A stretch of 64,000 nt of DNA from Euzebyella marina (GCF_014855515.1 NZ_JACYFK010000001.1:434001-498000); one strand, 5' to 3'; positions 50,188 to 59,630 are shown, counted from the first letter of the stretch. Numbers and translations: made by a program. The notes: generated by a model from the letters alone, not told the origin.

Positions 50188-50613
50188 TCAATTAAATTCT
50201 GCGTTATAATTAATCATCCAGTGAATACCGTACTTATCTATAAAGCTGCCAAAATAGTCTCCCCAAAATTGATCGGCCATGGGCATCTCAATTTCACCGC
50301 CTTTTGAAAGACCTTCAAAAATTCTATCGGCCTCATCTTTACTTTTGGGATGCAGCGAAATATAGTTGGTATTACCTTTATTCAGCTGGTGCCCCGCCGA
50401 AGGCATGATATCAGACCCCATTAAAACGGTACCACCGTCGAGAGGCAACGAAATGTGCATGGTTCTACTCTGCTCCGATGAGGGTAGATTCTCCGTTCCC
50501 GGAGCATCAGACATTTTCATATTGGCAGTGAATTCGCCGCCAAAGACTGACTTGTAAAATTTGAAGGCCTCTTCAGCTTGCCCATCAAAATTCAAATACG
50601 GATTAACTTTCAT
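50188..50613 (-). CDS. VOC-family (PhnB-like) protein
   Basis: This 141-residue glyoxalase/bleomycin-resistance fold protein has the PhnB-like opening VNPYLNFDGQAEEAFKFYKSVFGGEF and the closing WGDYFGSFIDKYGIHWMINY. Metal-site residues are not clearly complete, so activity is unknown. It is 6 bp from the SRPBCC gene and transcribed in the same direction. Confidence 0.88.
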   Translation of the reverse strand: MKVNPYLNFDGQAEEAFKFYKSVFGGEFTANMKMSDAPGTENLPSSEQSRTMHISLPLDGGTVLMGSDIMPSAGHQLNKGNTNYISLHPKSKDEADRIFEGLSKGGEIEMPMADQFWGDYFGSFIDKYGIHWMINYNAEFN

Positions 50614-50650
50614 CTCATTTACGTTTTATAGTTAAGTATGTTTCTACTCT

Positions 50651-51028
50651 TTATTTTTCGACCACATAAGAAGTAAGCTTTTTGACCAGACTACCTTTGG
50701 CCCCTCTAAATTCATAAAAGTCGGCGAAGGCAAAAACATTACCCTTGTTCATTACCATGGTACCATTGACTGCCGCAGACCTGCCATGAGTAATTATGCT
50801 CTCTATTTTTAACTCTTTGGCGGTATATTCTTTCATTTTCAATAAGGCGGCTATAAAATTCTCCTTTCCTTCAATAATTTTGTCACCGACCATATCCCAC
50901 ACCACATCATCGGTCAGCTTATCATGAAAGTAGTCGACATCGGCTTCGGCAAAAGCCACATTAAATTCTTTTAGAAATTTCTTCTTTGGGGCATTATCGC
51001 AATCTGCCGGTGCAGTTATTTTCACCAT
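50651..51028 (-). CDS. NTF2-like (SnoaL) superfamily protein
   Basis: This is a 125-residue protein from the ATG at 51028; an ATG at 51055 would add nine residues. The alpha/beta barrel pattern is FLKEFNVAFAEADVDYFHDKLTDDVVWDMVG and the later KEFNAALLKM-like KENFIAALLKMKEYTA. Members are enzymes or binding proteins with no single function. It is the first gene of the small-gene run reading towards 49347. Confidence 0.78.
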   Translation of the reverse strand: MVKITAPADCDNAPKKKFLKEFNVAFAEADVDYFHDKLTDDVVWDMVGDKIIEGKENFIAALLKMKEYTAKELKIESIITHGRSAAVNGTMVMNKGNVFAFADFYEFRGAKGSLVKKLTSYVVEK

Positions 51029-51172
51029 TTTGGTTCTATTTAAGTTATGAGGCATCCTAGGTATAATTATGAACAATTCTCTCCATAGATAACTAGCAAA
51101 ATCTTCTCATCCGCAGACATACACCCACCCCGTCAGTATTCCCTTGGGGAGCAAATCTAATTAGCACTCTTT

Positions 51173-51201
51173 CAAAGATAAGTTGCACAAAGCTGCTTCA
51201 A
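51173..51201 (-). promoter_or_regulatory. Putative promoter upstream of the NTF2-like gene
   Basis: On the minus strand TTG (51199-51201) and TATCTTTG (51173-51180), separated by 18 bp. This is a full match to both boxes. The transcript would start near 51166. The rest of 51077-51341 holds no convincing gene. Confidence 0.45.
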
Positions 51202-51341
51202 ATAGGTGCATTACGCCAATTCAAAGGGTTGATTGCGACATTCTGGACAAGTCATACTTTTTCAGTGAAACCTCAAGCTCTCTAGCCATTCATCAGGTAA
51301 CCGAACCGTAAAGACCGACTTGATGAGGTTGCTTTTTTAAT

Positions 51342-52940
51342 CTAATTTTTGAGATTAATCTTTACCGGTTCCAGTTCGTTTCCATCACCATCAAGCACAA
51401 AAGGTTCAAAATCGGAATCATTTACCCAACCAGCTTTGGGTTGTTTGCCGGCCATAAAATCATGATAAAAATCTCGGCCATTGACGAAAGGGGCCTGTTC
51501 GTACAAATGACCGTAACCTTGCATTCTCAAATCGTCCTGTTCTTTTAGTTTCATCTCCATCTCAAAACGCAAGTCTGATTTTTCATCGGCATAACTTAAG
51601 TCGCTTGCCAAGTTGTTCATGCAAAAAGGGTCATCATTTAAATCATATAACTCTTCTTCTACTCTCTTTCCGAAATTCAATCGCCAGTAACGGGAATTTC
51701 CGTTTCTTCTCAATTTCAATATTTCGGTTTTGGTCGGGCTACCATCTGTATTCAAATAACCGGTCTCCGGATTTCCTTTGGGCCAACGATCAATTTCGTA
51801 ATTCTTAATGTAGAGCATATTATTCTTATGTATCCCGCGAATAGGATAACCCACATCACGCGGTCGCCCAGTGTCATGTCTTTCCTTCCCCACCAAAACG
51901 AAATTACGCCAATCATCAATCTGTCCCGATTTTGAAGAGCCCAATATATTCAAGAGGCTCTTGCCTGCCGGAGGGTGCATTCCTGAGGTTTGCCAATCGA
52001 TACCAGCGGCTTCTAAAAAAGTCGGGGCCAAATCAATAAAACTAATGTAATCTTCTACCTTTCTGTTCTTTTTATTCATGGCTTTTGGCCATTGAATGGC
52101 CATGGGCACATGATTGGCATTTTCATATTGGTCGCCTTTGACCCTTGGAAATGGCATTCCGTGATCGGAGGTTACCACTACCAACGTATTGTTCAATTGC
52201 CCTGATCTTTCAAGAGAATTCATAATTTTGACGATATGCTCATCAAAATTTTCAATTTCAAGGGCATAATCTAACAAGTCGGTACGTGTCACCTCATTAT
52301 CGGGCCAATAAGGAGGGAAATCTTTGATCATATCCTCGGTCTTTCCTCCAATACGCTTTCCGGAACCATATTCATAACCCCGATGTGGTTCTAAACTACC
52401 GACCCAAAAGCTCCAAGGAGCATCTTTTGGGGCTCTCTGAAGGAAATTATCAAAATTGGCACTGTAGTCATTGCTTGAAATGCCACTGGTCAAAGGTTCT
52501 AATATCTCAGTGTTATAAGCTGGGCCAAGAACTTCACGCTCTTTTCCATCGGCGGTCAAGGTAATGGCAGGCGCGTAACCTTTTCCCGTAAAACCGATGG
52601 TATACCCGTTTTCTTGAAGTACTTCTTGATAAGTTTTAAACTTGGGCGGAAAATAGATAACGTGGTTCGCTGCAGCATCGAGCTGCCATGAATTTCTTCC
52701 GGTCATAAGTGAAGCGCGAGAAGGGGCGCATTTGGCATTAGGTGTATACGCTCGGTTGAAAAGCACTCCATTTTTAGCAATGGCATCAAAACCAGGGGTA
52801 TTCACGTAGGTACTTCCGTAGGCGCTCATGTCCAGTCCGGCATCATCGAAAATAATGACAAGAATATTCGGTCTGGAGTTTTCTTGGGAATGAAGAAATA
52901 CCGAAAAACTTATAAAAACCGAAAGAAGAAAAAATTTCAT
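51342..52940 (-). CDS. Secreted sulfatase (type I, formylglycine-dependent)
   Basis: This 532-residue enzyme has a signal peptide of about 18 residues. The active-site signature is CAPSRASLMTGR with Cys71 for formylglycine conversion; the metal residues DD at 32-33 and the later TSDHGMPF are present. The N-terminal pattern resembles the heparan N-sulfatase-type branch. Substrate is a sulfated sugar or polysaccharide. It is divergent from a sugar nucleotidyltransferase/kinase pair. A maturation enzyme for formylglycine is not in the window. Branch assignment is by eye. Confidence 0.9.
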   Translation of the reverse strand: MKFFLLSVFISFSVFLHSQENSRPNILVIIFDDAGLDMSAYGSTYVNTPGFDAIAKNGVLFNRAYTPNAKCAPSRASLMTGRNSWQLDAAANHVIYFPPKFKTYQEVLQENGYTIGFTGKGYAPAITLTADGKEREVLGPAYNTEILEPLTSGISSNDYSANFDNFLQRAPKDAPWSFWVGSLEPHRGYEYGSGKRIGGKTEDMIKDFPPYWPDNEVTRTDLLDYALEIENFDEHIVKIMNSLERSGQLNNTLVVVTSDHGMPFPRVKGDQYENANHVPMAIQWPKAMNKKNRKVEDYISFIDLAPTFLEAAGIDWQTSGMHPPAGKSLLNILGSSKSGQIDDWRNFVLVGKERHDTGRPRDVGYPIRGIHKNNMLYIKNYEIDRWPKGNPETGYLNTDGSPTKTEILKLRRNGNSRYWRLNFGKRVEEELYDLNDDPFCMNNLASDLSYADEKSDLRFEMEMKLKEQDDLRMQGYGHLYEQAPFVNGRDFYHDFMAGKQPKAGWVNDSDFEPFVLDGDGNELEPVKINLKN

Positions 52941-53078
52941 TTACTACAATATTAAAGAAACGAGAAGGCTAGATGAATTTGATAGTAAAGTAGAAAAATT
53001 ATAGGAGCAAAATTTATCGAGATGTCAAAAAAATGTTACCTATACTAGCATTTCACCGTCTCTTTCTTTATAAAGTCA

Positions 53079-53086
53079 TATTTTTG
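53079..53086 (+). promoter_or_regulatory. Putative -7 box of the nucleotidyltransferase-kinase operon
   Basis: TATTTTTG, a match to TAnnTTTG, lies 27 bp upstream of the ATG at 53114 and inside the longer open frame from 53033. This supports the shorter start. Confidence 0.4.
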
Positions 53087-53113
53087 CCCGAACTCAATAA
53101 AATCTACAGAAAC

Positions 53114-54004
53114 ATGACTTTACTTTTGATGGCTGCTGGAAGCGGAAGCCGATATGGCAAACTAAAGCAATTCGATGATTTAGGTCCGAATGGTGAATTC
53201 CTTATGGAATTCGGTATCTCCGATGCCTTGAAAAATGGTTTTGACCATATTGTACTTATTACCAAAAAAGACAATGTCTCGTTTTTAGAAGATCATTTGA
53301 GAAACCGTTTGCCGGCCAATATTAAATTGGATGTTCTGGCCCAAGAAATTACTGATTTGCCAGATGGCTGTACTTTTGAAGGAGAACGCCAAAAACCTTG
53401 GGGTACCGCCCATGCGGTCTGGACGGCCAGAGACGTTATCAACGGTCCTTTTGCTGTTTTGAACGCAGATGACTTCTATGGTCAGCCGGCATACGAAAAC
53501 GCCGCTAATTTTATGCGGGCGCATAAAGACGACAATACCTATGCCCTCGTGGGCTATACCTTAAAAAACACCTTATCAGAACATGGTTCCGTTTCTCGAG
53601 GTGTTTGTCAAGTTGATGGCGACAACCTTATTTCAGTTGATGAGCGTTTAAAACTAGAGGCAAAAGATGGTAAAGTTATAGATGAAGATTCTGGCAACGA
53701 ATATACCGGAGAAGAGCATGTAAGCATGAACTTTTGGGTTTGCAAGCCTAGTATCTTCGAAAAAATTGAAAATGATTTTAGGGCTTTCTTGAACAGTAAA
53801 GATTTGGGTGCCAAAAGCGAGCTTTACATACCAAAGATTATTCAAGATATGCTACAGGCCGGTGAAATTAAGGTTAAAGTGGTTCCTTCGGGTGGCGATT
53901 GGTTCGGTGTTACCTATGCCAGCGACCGTGAGACCGCTGTATCTTATTTACAAAAAAAGACCAACGCCGGAAAATACAGTTCGCCGCTTTGGCCTAACGA
54001 ATGA
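53114..54004 (+). CDS. Sugar-phosphate nucleotidyltransferase-type protein
   Basis: This 296-residue Rossmann-like nucleotidyltransferase has the loop MTLLLMAAGSGSRYGKLKQ (residues 1-19, GxGxRxG-type), FAVLNADDFYG (metal Asp pair) and GDWFGVTYASDRE late. It would activate a sugar-1-phosphate with an NTP. The ATG at 53114 is used; the frame is open from 53033 but that extension includes a promoter-like box. Its stop overlaps the start of the kinase gene by 4 bp, so the two work together: kinase makes the sugar-1-phosphate, this enzyme attaches the nucleotide. Confidence 0.85.
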   Translation: MTLLLMAAGSGSRYGKLKQFDDLGPNGEFLMEFGISDALKNGFDHIVLITKKDNVSFLEDHLRNRLPANIKLDVLAQEITDLPDGCTFEGERQKPWGTAHAVWTARDVINGPFAVLNADDFYGQPAYENAANFMRAHKDDNTYALVGYTLKNTLSEHGSVSRGVCQVDGDNLISVDERLKLEAKDGKVIDEDSGNEYTGEEHVSMNFWVCKPSIFEKIENDFRAFLNSKDLGAKSELYIPKIIQDMLQAGEIKVKVVPSGGDWFGVTYASDRETAVSYLQKKTNAGKYSSPLWPNE

Positions 54005-55080
54005 GTAATTATAAAGAAGAGCAACTCAATAACTTATTAACAAAATTCTCGGTACCCGAGAAGCCCTATCGATTCAAGCCGTTGACCGACGGCTTGATCA
54101 ACGATACTTATTTAGTTTCTGAAAATCGAACTCCGCTCTATATCTTACAGCGGATCAACCATAAAGTCTTCACCAACGTAGCCGAGTTAATGAACAATGT
54201 TCAAGATGCTTTTGAACATTTGAACGATGACCATTACCAACAGATAACCCTTGTCAAAACTTTAACCGGAGAGAGTTATCTTTCTACCGAAGATAAGGAG
54301 AAGGCATATTGGCGGGTGATGACGTACATTGATGGCAGCACTGCCTACAACACTACTACGGAGTCTGAAATAGCTTTTGAAGCAGGTAAGGTTATTGCTA
54401 AATTTAATATGCTTCTACTCAGCGCCCAGTTAGACAAATATGTTGATACCATACCTCAATTTCATGATTTAAAGCTGCGGACCTCTCAATTCCAAGAAGC
54501 TTTAGAACATGCGCCTAAAGAAAAACTATCGATGGCCGCAAATGCCATTTCGTTCTCGCATAAAGTCATCGAAAAATTACGAGATGTAAATGTGGCCGAA
54601 CTTCCTGACCGCATTTGCCATAACGATACTAAATTGAACAACATCCTTTTTTCCAAGGAAACAAAAAAGGCACTTTGTCTAATTGATTTAGACACGTTAA
54701 TGAAGGGTAAATTTATGTACGATTTTGGGGATGCCGTGCGAACCATCGTTAACACCGCCCCCGAAGATGAGATAGATCATGACCAAATTGTTTTTGAAAA
54801 GGAGCTCTTCTCTTCCTTTGTAAAAGGGCTGGCAGCCAATGGACCATTTTTGAGCCAAAAGGAAGTTGAAACCTTACCATGGGGTGCCGTTTTAATGCCA
54901 TTTCTTCACGGCCTAAGAGCCCTCACCGACTACTTGAACGGCGACGTATATTATAAAGTGGCCTATAAAAACCAAAACCTTGACCGTAGTCTTAGCCTTT
55001 TGAATTTCACCGAAAAAGCGTTGGCTCATTTTGCATTTATGAGCGATACAATCAACGCGACCATTGTCCCAAAAAATTAA
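54001..55080 (+). CDS. Sugar anomeric kinase of the aminoglycoside phosphotransferase fold (NahK-like)
   Basis: This 359-residue kinase has the catalytic HNDTKLNNIL (His207-Asp209...) and the DFGD metal motif (241-244). The pattern ICHNDTKLNNIL, DLDTLMKGKFMYDFGD and HGLRALTDYLNGDVYYK is very close to N-acetylhexosamine 1-kinase (NahK) of bifidobacteria, recognised from memory. NahK phosphorylates the anomeric position of N-acetylglucosamine or N-acetylgalactosamine. Coupled with the overlapping nucleotidyltransferase gene, it would make a UDP-sugar by salvage. The exact sugar is not shown by sequence. Confidence 0.85.
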   Translation: MSNYKEEQLNNLLTKFSVPEKPYRFKPLTDGLINDTYLVSENRTPLYILQRINHKVFTNVAELMNNVQDAFEHLNDDHYQQITLVKTLTGESYLSTEDKEKAYWRVMTYIDGSTAYNTTTESEIAFEAGKVIAKFNMLLLSAQLDKYVDTIPQFHDLKLRTSQFQEALEHAPKEKLSMAANAISFSHKVIEKLRDVNVAELPDRICHNDTKLNNILFSKETKKALCLIDLDTLMKGKFMYDFGDAVRTIVNTAPEDEIDHDQIVFEKELFSSFVKGLAANGPFLSQKEVETLPWGAVLMPFLHGLRALTDYLNGDVYYKVAYKNQNLDRSLSLLNFTEKALAHFAFMSDTINATIVPKN

Positions 55081-55214
55081 ATAACCCTTGCTTTTTATTT
55101 AGGTGAACCTCCGGTATAGGGCCCCTTCGTCTGTATCAACTATATCTTTAACTCATTAGAATTTTTATGTCTTAAAGCTTCCTTAACGAAGTTAGGATGG
55201 CGTATGACACCCTA

Positions 55215-55222
55215 TACCTTTG
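55215..55222 (+). promoter_or_regulatory. Putative -7 box of the 122-residue lipoprotein gene
   Basis: TACCTTTG, a match to TAnnTTTG, 30 bp before the ATG at 55253. A TTA at 55192-55194, with 20-bp spacing, may stand for the -33 TTG. Confidence 0.4.
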
Positions 55223-55252
55223 TTTGAAACATAAAATCCTAAATTTTAAAAC

Positions 55253-55621
55253 ATGAAAAAAATTGCAAAGCATATGGGTCTTTTAATCTGCCTTACCTTG
55301 GTGGCGGTTTCTTGTAGTAAAGACAACGACCCTACAGACGACAATCTTTTTGTTGGCACCTACAATGGTAGCGTTAGCTATTCCGAACCGGATACCGAAA
55401 CTGAGATTTCAACTGATGATGGCCGAGTGACGGTTGTGAAAGTAGGCGACAATTATCGATTTGACTTTTCCAATGGAATACCAAGTATCAATGGTGTAAC
55501 TATGGAAAAAAACCAGAATATCTTGGTGAACAGCTCAGGAACCATAAAAATTGATGAAGGTGAATTAATTATTGCTTTTATCGAAGGTGGTGAAACTTGG
55601 GGTGCCAATTGTACCCGATAG
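55253..55621 (+). CDS. Small lipoprotein of unknown function
   Basis: This 122-residue product has a signal peptide and lipobox ending at AVSC (Cys21). The mature part is a small beta-rich domain with the pattern GTYNGSVSYSEPDTETEIS and VVKVGDNYRFDFSNGIPSI, as seen in small fibrous or lipocalin-like lipoproteins of Bacteroidota. No specific family is recognised. It is 39 bp ahead of another small unknown gene. Confidence 0.55.
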   Translation: MKKIAKHMGLLICLTLVAVSCSKDNDPTDDNLFVGTYNGSVSYSEPDTETEISTDDGRVTVVKVGDNYRFDFSNGIPSINGVTMEKNQNILVNSSGTIKIDEGELIIAFIEGGETWGANCTR

Positions 55622-55660
55622 TACGGCGACTTCCAATTCTTTTAATTTAAATAAAAAATT

Positions 55661-56146
55661 ATGCATAATTCTGATAACCAAAGCATTTTCAATCGCTTGG
55701 AAGCCCTATTTGCCCAACTCTTTTCGGCTGAAAGGGTCTACGGCACTCTCGTAACTTCTGATAGACACCCTAGTAAAAGGGATTATTTCAAACACAGATA
55801 CTTTCAGTACAGCTCTTTTGCAGCCATCTTAAAGCACGAAATATTGGCCGTAACCGATCAAGTAGCATCGCCTGATGTACCAAAAACTGACAGGTTGATT
55901 TTTAATGATTTAGAAAATTCGCTACTGGAAAGGCCTTTGACTGGCACCGAAGTGGATGAACTAATCGTTAAAGCTGAAAAAAAACTGATTTTAAAATATC
56001 AAGAGCTTTTGGCCTACACCGATTTGCCCAATACCACCAATGCCATTCTTCAATCTCAGGCGGAAGAACTTAATAATGAATGGCAAAAGCTGAAATCGAA
56101 TCTGGAAATAGAAATTCATCAAGACAATAGTTTATCAGCTTTATAA
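55661..56146 (+). CDS. Hypothetical helical protein, 161 residues
   Basis: This soluble, mostly helical protein has a pattern of acidic and aromatic residues (LFSAERVYGTLVTSDRHPSKRDYFKHRYFQYSSFAAILKHEI) and no signal peptide. It is suggestive of a small ferritin-like or four-helix bundle protein, but no metal motif can be assigned. It is not recognised as a named family. It follows the lipoprotein gene on the same strand. Confidence 0.5.
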   Translation: MHNSDNQSIFNRLEALFAQLFSAERVYGTLVTSDRHPSKRDYFKHRYFQYSSFAAILKHEILAVTDQVASPDVPKTDRLIFNDLENSLLERPLTGTEVDELIVKAEKKLILKYQELLAYTDLPNTTNAILQSQAEELNNEWQKLKSNLEIEIHQDNSLSAL

Positions 56147-56217
56147 AGACAACTATGTTGTAGTAAACTTTATCATCTCCTTAACGGAGAACACCGTGTC
56201 ACCGGTCTATTATTGAT

Positions 56218-56225
56218 TAATTTTG
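56218..56225 (+). promoter_or_regulatory. Putative -7 box of the LLM oxidoreductase gene
   Basis: TAATTTTG, a match to TAnnTTTG, lies 22 bp upstream of the ATG at 56248. No convincing -33 TTG is seen. Confidence 0.35.
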
Positions 56226-56247
56226 TTATTCAAAACAGTTGGTGAAC

Positions 56248-57285
56248 ATGAAGCAGCATAGAAAAGATTTTATTCCTTACTCAATACTGGAGCTCGCTAC
56301 CATTGGTTCGGGCTTCTCAGTTTCTGAGGTTTTTAAGAATAGTTTGAATTTGGCACAAAAAGCGGAGTCTTTCGGCTATAATCGCTTTTGGTTGGCAGAG
56401 CACCATAACATGGTGAGTATCGCCAGTGCCGCCACTTCTGTATTGATAGGTCATATTGCCGGTGGTACCAATCAATTGAGAGTCGGTTCCGGTGGTATTA
56501 TGCTACCCAACCATTCGTCTATGCTGATTGCGGAGCAATTTGCCACACTCAGTGCTCTTTACCCTGATCGCATCGACCTCGGTTTAGGAAGGGCCCCAGG
56601 CACCGATCAGACCACTGCTCAGGCCATTAGGCCCGACCGTATGCAAGCCGTCTACCGTTTTCCTGAAGAGCTTCGTTCTATTCAACAGTATTTTTCTGCA
56701 GAAAATAAAAACAATAAAGTGAGGGTGCCCATTGCCGAGGGCGTAGATTTACCTATTTATATTCTGGGATCAAGTACCGATAGTGCCTATTTGGCCGCAA
56801 AAGAAGGCCTACCTTATGTGTTTGCCAGTCATTTTGCCCCTACACACCTATTCAAGGCCCTTACTATTTACAACAATAACTTTCAGCCTTCGGCATACCT
56901 TGAAGAACCTTATACTATGGCATGTGTAAATGTTCTTGCCGCCGATACCGAAGAGGAAGCTGAACGCATGTCTACTTCAAGCATAAGAATGATTGTAGGT
57001 GTTCTCACCGGACAAATTGATTATTTACAGCCTCCTACCGAGATGACACCACAGCTCAAACAAATAGCTGTGGATCCCGCCTTACAGCGCATGATGAAAT
57101 TTTCTTTTATAGGTAATAAAGAGACGGTCAAGGAAAAAACCGTTAAGTTTTTAGAGGACACCGGAGTCAATGAAATCATGGTCGCCTCTCATATTTATGA
57201 CCCAATAGCAAGAATAAATTCCTATCGTCTTTTTGCTGAAATAATGGAAGAGATAGCGGAATCAAGATGTATGGCTTCCAATTGA
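56248..57285 (+). CDS. LLM-class flavin-dependent oxidoreductase
   Basis: This 345-residue luciferase-like monooxygenase family protein uses the ATG at 56248; a TTG three codons earlier is possible. Features are RFWLAEHHNM, VGSGGIMLPNHSSMLIAEQFATLSALYPDRIDLGLGRAPG (substrate- and FMN-binding strands) and FLEDTGVNEIMVASH at the end. It would use a reduced flavin to oxidise an unknown substrate. It has no flavin reductase next to it. Confidence 0.9.
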   Translation: MKQHRKDFIPYSILELATIGSGFSVSEVFKNSLNLAQKAESFGYNRFWLAEHHNMVSIASAATSVLIGHIAGGTNQLRVGSGGIMLPNHSSMLIAEQFATLSALYPDRIDLGLGRAPGTDQTTAQAIRPDRMQAVYRFPEELRSIQQYFSAENKNNKVRVPIAEGVDLPIYILGSSTDSAYLAAKEGLPYVFASHFAPTHLFKALTIYNNNFQPSAYLEEPYTMACVNVLAADTEEEAERMSTSSIRMIVGVLTGQIDYLQPPTEMTPQLKQIAVDPALQRMMKFSFIGNKETVKEKTVKFLEDTGVNEIMVASHIYDPIARINSYRLFAEIMEEIAESRCMASN

Positions 57286-57294
57286 TTTACGGTT

Positions 57295-59628
57295 TTAAAA
57301 TGGATAACCGATGGCAAAATTGAAAATCAGGTTGTCATCGCCACCTTCGAAAAAGGGTATTCTGCTTCTTTCACCTTCAGGCAAGTAAGGCACACGTACC
57401 GGGGAGGCCAAATCGAGTCTTATTACAAAACTCTGGATGTCTACCCTTAATCCGAAACCTACGCCTACGCCCAACTCTTTTGTCCAATCTTTACCAAATT
57501 TACCTTCGGTCTGCAAACGCTCATTAAAGGCTATGGCCTCTTCGGACTCTCCATCTAAAAGTTCTGCTTCGGTAGTCAACCAAACGTTTCCGGCATCGGC
57601 AAAAAATGCCCCTTTTAAATAAGACCAAATAGGAAAACGGTATTCTAGATTGGCCTCCAAACTTAAGTTTCCAGATTGATCGAAGAAACTGGTCGTTGAA
57701 TCGTCAGTTGAGGTGAATGTACCTGGGCCCAATGAACGAATCTTAAAAGCACGAACACTGTACGGTCCGCCAGAAAAGAATTGCTTCACAAAGGGCAGCG
57801 TTGTTGAATTACCATAAGGCACGCCCCAACCACCATATAATCTAGCAATCAATGTTCGCTCTTTGGCCCAGCGAAAATAATACCTGAAATCGACATCGGC
57901 CTTGGCATATTGTGCGAATTCTAAGCCAAAAATGGTCTCATTTCCGCTAACAAGACTCAACAGGTTACCTGCTAAATCAATATTGGTCGACACGAAAATC
58001 GGGTTCGACTTATCTTCGTCGACCAGTTCGTTATACGTAAAAGTATAGGTCAACCCGGCAATGAACTGCTGTTCAAAGCTTCTACGTAAAAATGGATTTT
58101 TATCTAAAATAGCTTCAAACTCTTCGGTTGTATTGGTCAAATTCACGTAGTTTACACTGATAGGGTTCAAGGCGTGAAATACATATCTATTGGCATTCCA
58201 TGTATACCCAAAAGAGGTATTGAAAGATGTTAAACTATAGAGTTTACTTCTATTCAAAAAATCGCCGCCCAAACTGATTTTGGTTTTTGGAACAGCATAT
58301 TTAAACCTACTGGGTGAAAATGGTACCAAACGGGGTATGGTCAAATCGGTTTTTAATCCACCCCCGATACTACTGAGGTTCTGATTATCGCCACCGGAAA
58401 TTTGAGTAGCATACTGAAAGTTACCAATGATGCTAAGCGTTTCACCTCCTTTAAACAGGTTTCGATTGCTATAGGCCACTGAAATACCAGGGCCCGCAAA
58501 CCCGTTAGATTTAGTCACAGCTTGAAGTTCTGCCCTAATCGAACGCTTGGTTAAAGGAGATAGAAAAATTTCTGAGTGCAGCGACCCCGCACCATCTTTA
58601 TTGGCCGTAGTATCTGTCTCAGTAAACTGAATGTTCACGAACTTGTAACTACCGATATTAGAGAGTCGATTGCTGGTTAGTTGAGCCGTATAGGCATTGT
58701 AAGGTTGACCCTTTTCAAATAGAATGTAGGGTTCTAGCTGTTCGGGCTTGAAATATTCCTCATTTTGCACAAAAGCCAGACCGTTGACCATTTTCGGACT
58801 TGTAACTTCGACGCTATCACCTAATGTGTAATTTGGATAAACAGTGATGGAATCTATCTCATAAGGAATAATCGAGCGTTCGGGCACTTGAGATTTTAAC
58901 CTGAGAAACAAATCGAACTTTCGGTTATCATACCTGTTCGTATCGGCCTCAAAAATTAGAAAATCAGGATTGAAATTATAATATCCTTTCTTTTTTAATT
59001 CATTATCGATTCGTTCTCGCTCAAATTTCATCAAACTCAAATCAAACCTTTGTCCGTTTTGAATTTGGCTGTCAGTAAGCGCATCTTCAATCGCAGAATA
59101 AATGGGCAAAGAGTCTTTTTCTAGTTGAAATGTTTGCATGGTATAGGGCCTAGGCAATTCAGCAGAATACCTTATCGCCGCTTTTTTGGCACTACTGTCT
59201 ACCTCAGAAGACACCCTGCTGTAGAAGAAACCCTTATTATCAAGTCTATTCAGTATTAACTCTTCTACCCGCTCAGGATTTGCCTGAGATAAATAAACAG
59301 GTTCTTCGCCAAACTTCTTGTTCAACCATTTATTCAGAAAACCAGGTTTTTCCCTTTGGGCCTTATAATGATAATACAGGCCTAATCGCATGCCCAATAC
59401 AGATGAATTCGGTTGGGGCTGCAAGAGAGTTTGCAATTCTGCCTTTACCTTTTTAATATCTTGAACTTTCTCTTCTGTCAGTAAGTTTGTTTCGAGTTCT
59501 GCACCTGTATACAACACCTCTCCTTCAGGAATGTACTTTTCAACACTACACGAAAATGAAAATAGCAGTGCCATCATTAAAAGAAATGACCCCCTACCCA
59601 TACCATATCTACCAACCTGTTCGTGCAT
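57295..59628 (-). CDS. tamL: Translocation and assembly module lipoprotein TamL
   Basis: This 777-residue BamA/TamA superfamily lipoprotein has a lipobox ending at FSC (Cys27), POTRA-type domains in the first 400 residues, and a C-terminal 16-strand barrel. The barrel carries AKERTLIARLYGGWGVPYGNS, FSGGPYSVRAFKIRSLGPG (the BamA-type RGF/Y-like turn region) and a final aromatic strand FAIGYPF. In Bacteroidota the TamA role is taken by this lipid-anchored form. It is 2 bp behind the tamB stop, so the two form an operon. Confidence 0.88.
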   Translation of the reverse strand: MHEQVGRYGMGRGSFLLMMALLFSFSCSVEKYIPEGEVLYTGAELETNLLTEEKVQDIKKVKAELQTLLQPQPNSSVLGMRLGLYYHYKAQREKPGFLNKWLNKKFGEEPVYLSQANPERVEELILNRLDNKGFFYSRVSSEVDSSAKKAAIRYSAELPRPYTMQTFQLEKDSLPIYSAIEDALTDSQIQNGQRFDLSLMKFERERIDNELKKKGYYNFNPDFLIFEADTNRYDNRKFDLFLRLKSQVPERSIIPYEIDSITVYPNYTLGDSVEVTSPKMVNGLAFVQNEEYFKPEQLEPYILFEKGQPYNAYTAQLTSNRLSNIGSYKFVNIQFTETDTTANKDGAGSLHSEIFLSPLTKRSIRAELQAVTKSNGFAGPGISVAYSNRNLFKGGETLSIIGNFQYATQISGGDNQNLSSIGGGLKTDLTIPRLVPFSPSRFKYAVPKTKISLGGDFLNRSKLYSLTSFNTSFGYTWNANRYVFHALNPISVNYVNLTNTTEEFEAILDKNPFLRRSFEQQFIAGLTYTFTYNELVDEDKSNPIFVSTNIDLAGNLLSLVSGNETIFGLEFAQYAKADVDFRYYFRWAKERTLIARLYGGWGVPYGNSTTLPFVKQFFSGGPYSVRAFKIRSLGPGTFTSTDDSTTSFFDQSGNLSLEANLEYRFPIWSYLKGAFFADAGNVWLTTEAELLDGESEEAIAFNERLQTEGKFGKDWTKELGVGVGFGLRVDIQSFVIRLDLASPVRVPYLPEGERSRIPFFEGGDDNLIFNFAIGYPF

Positions 59629-59630
59629 AT

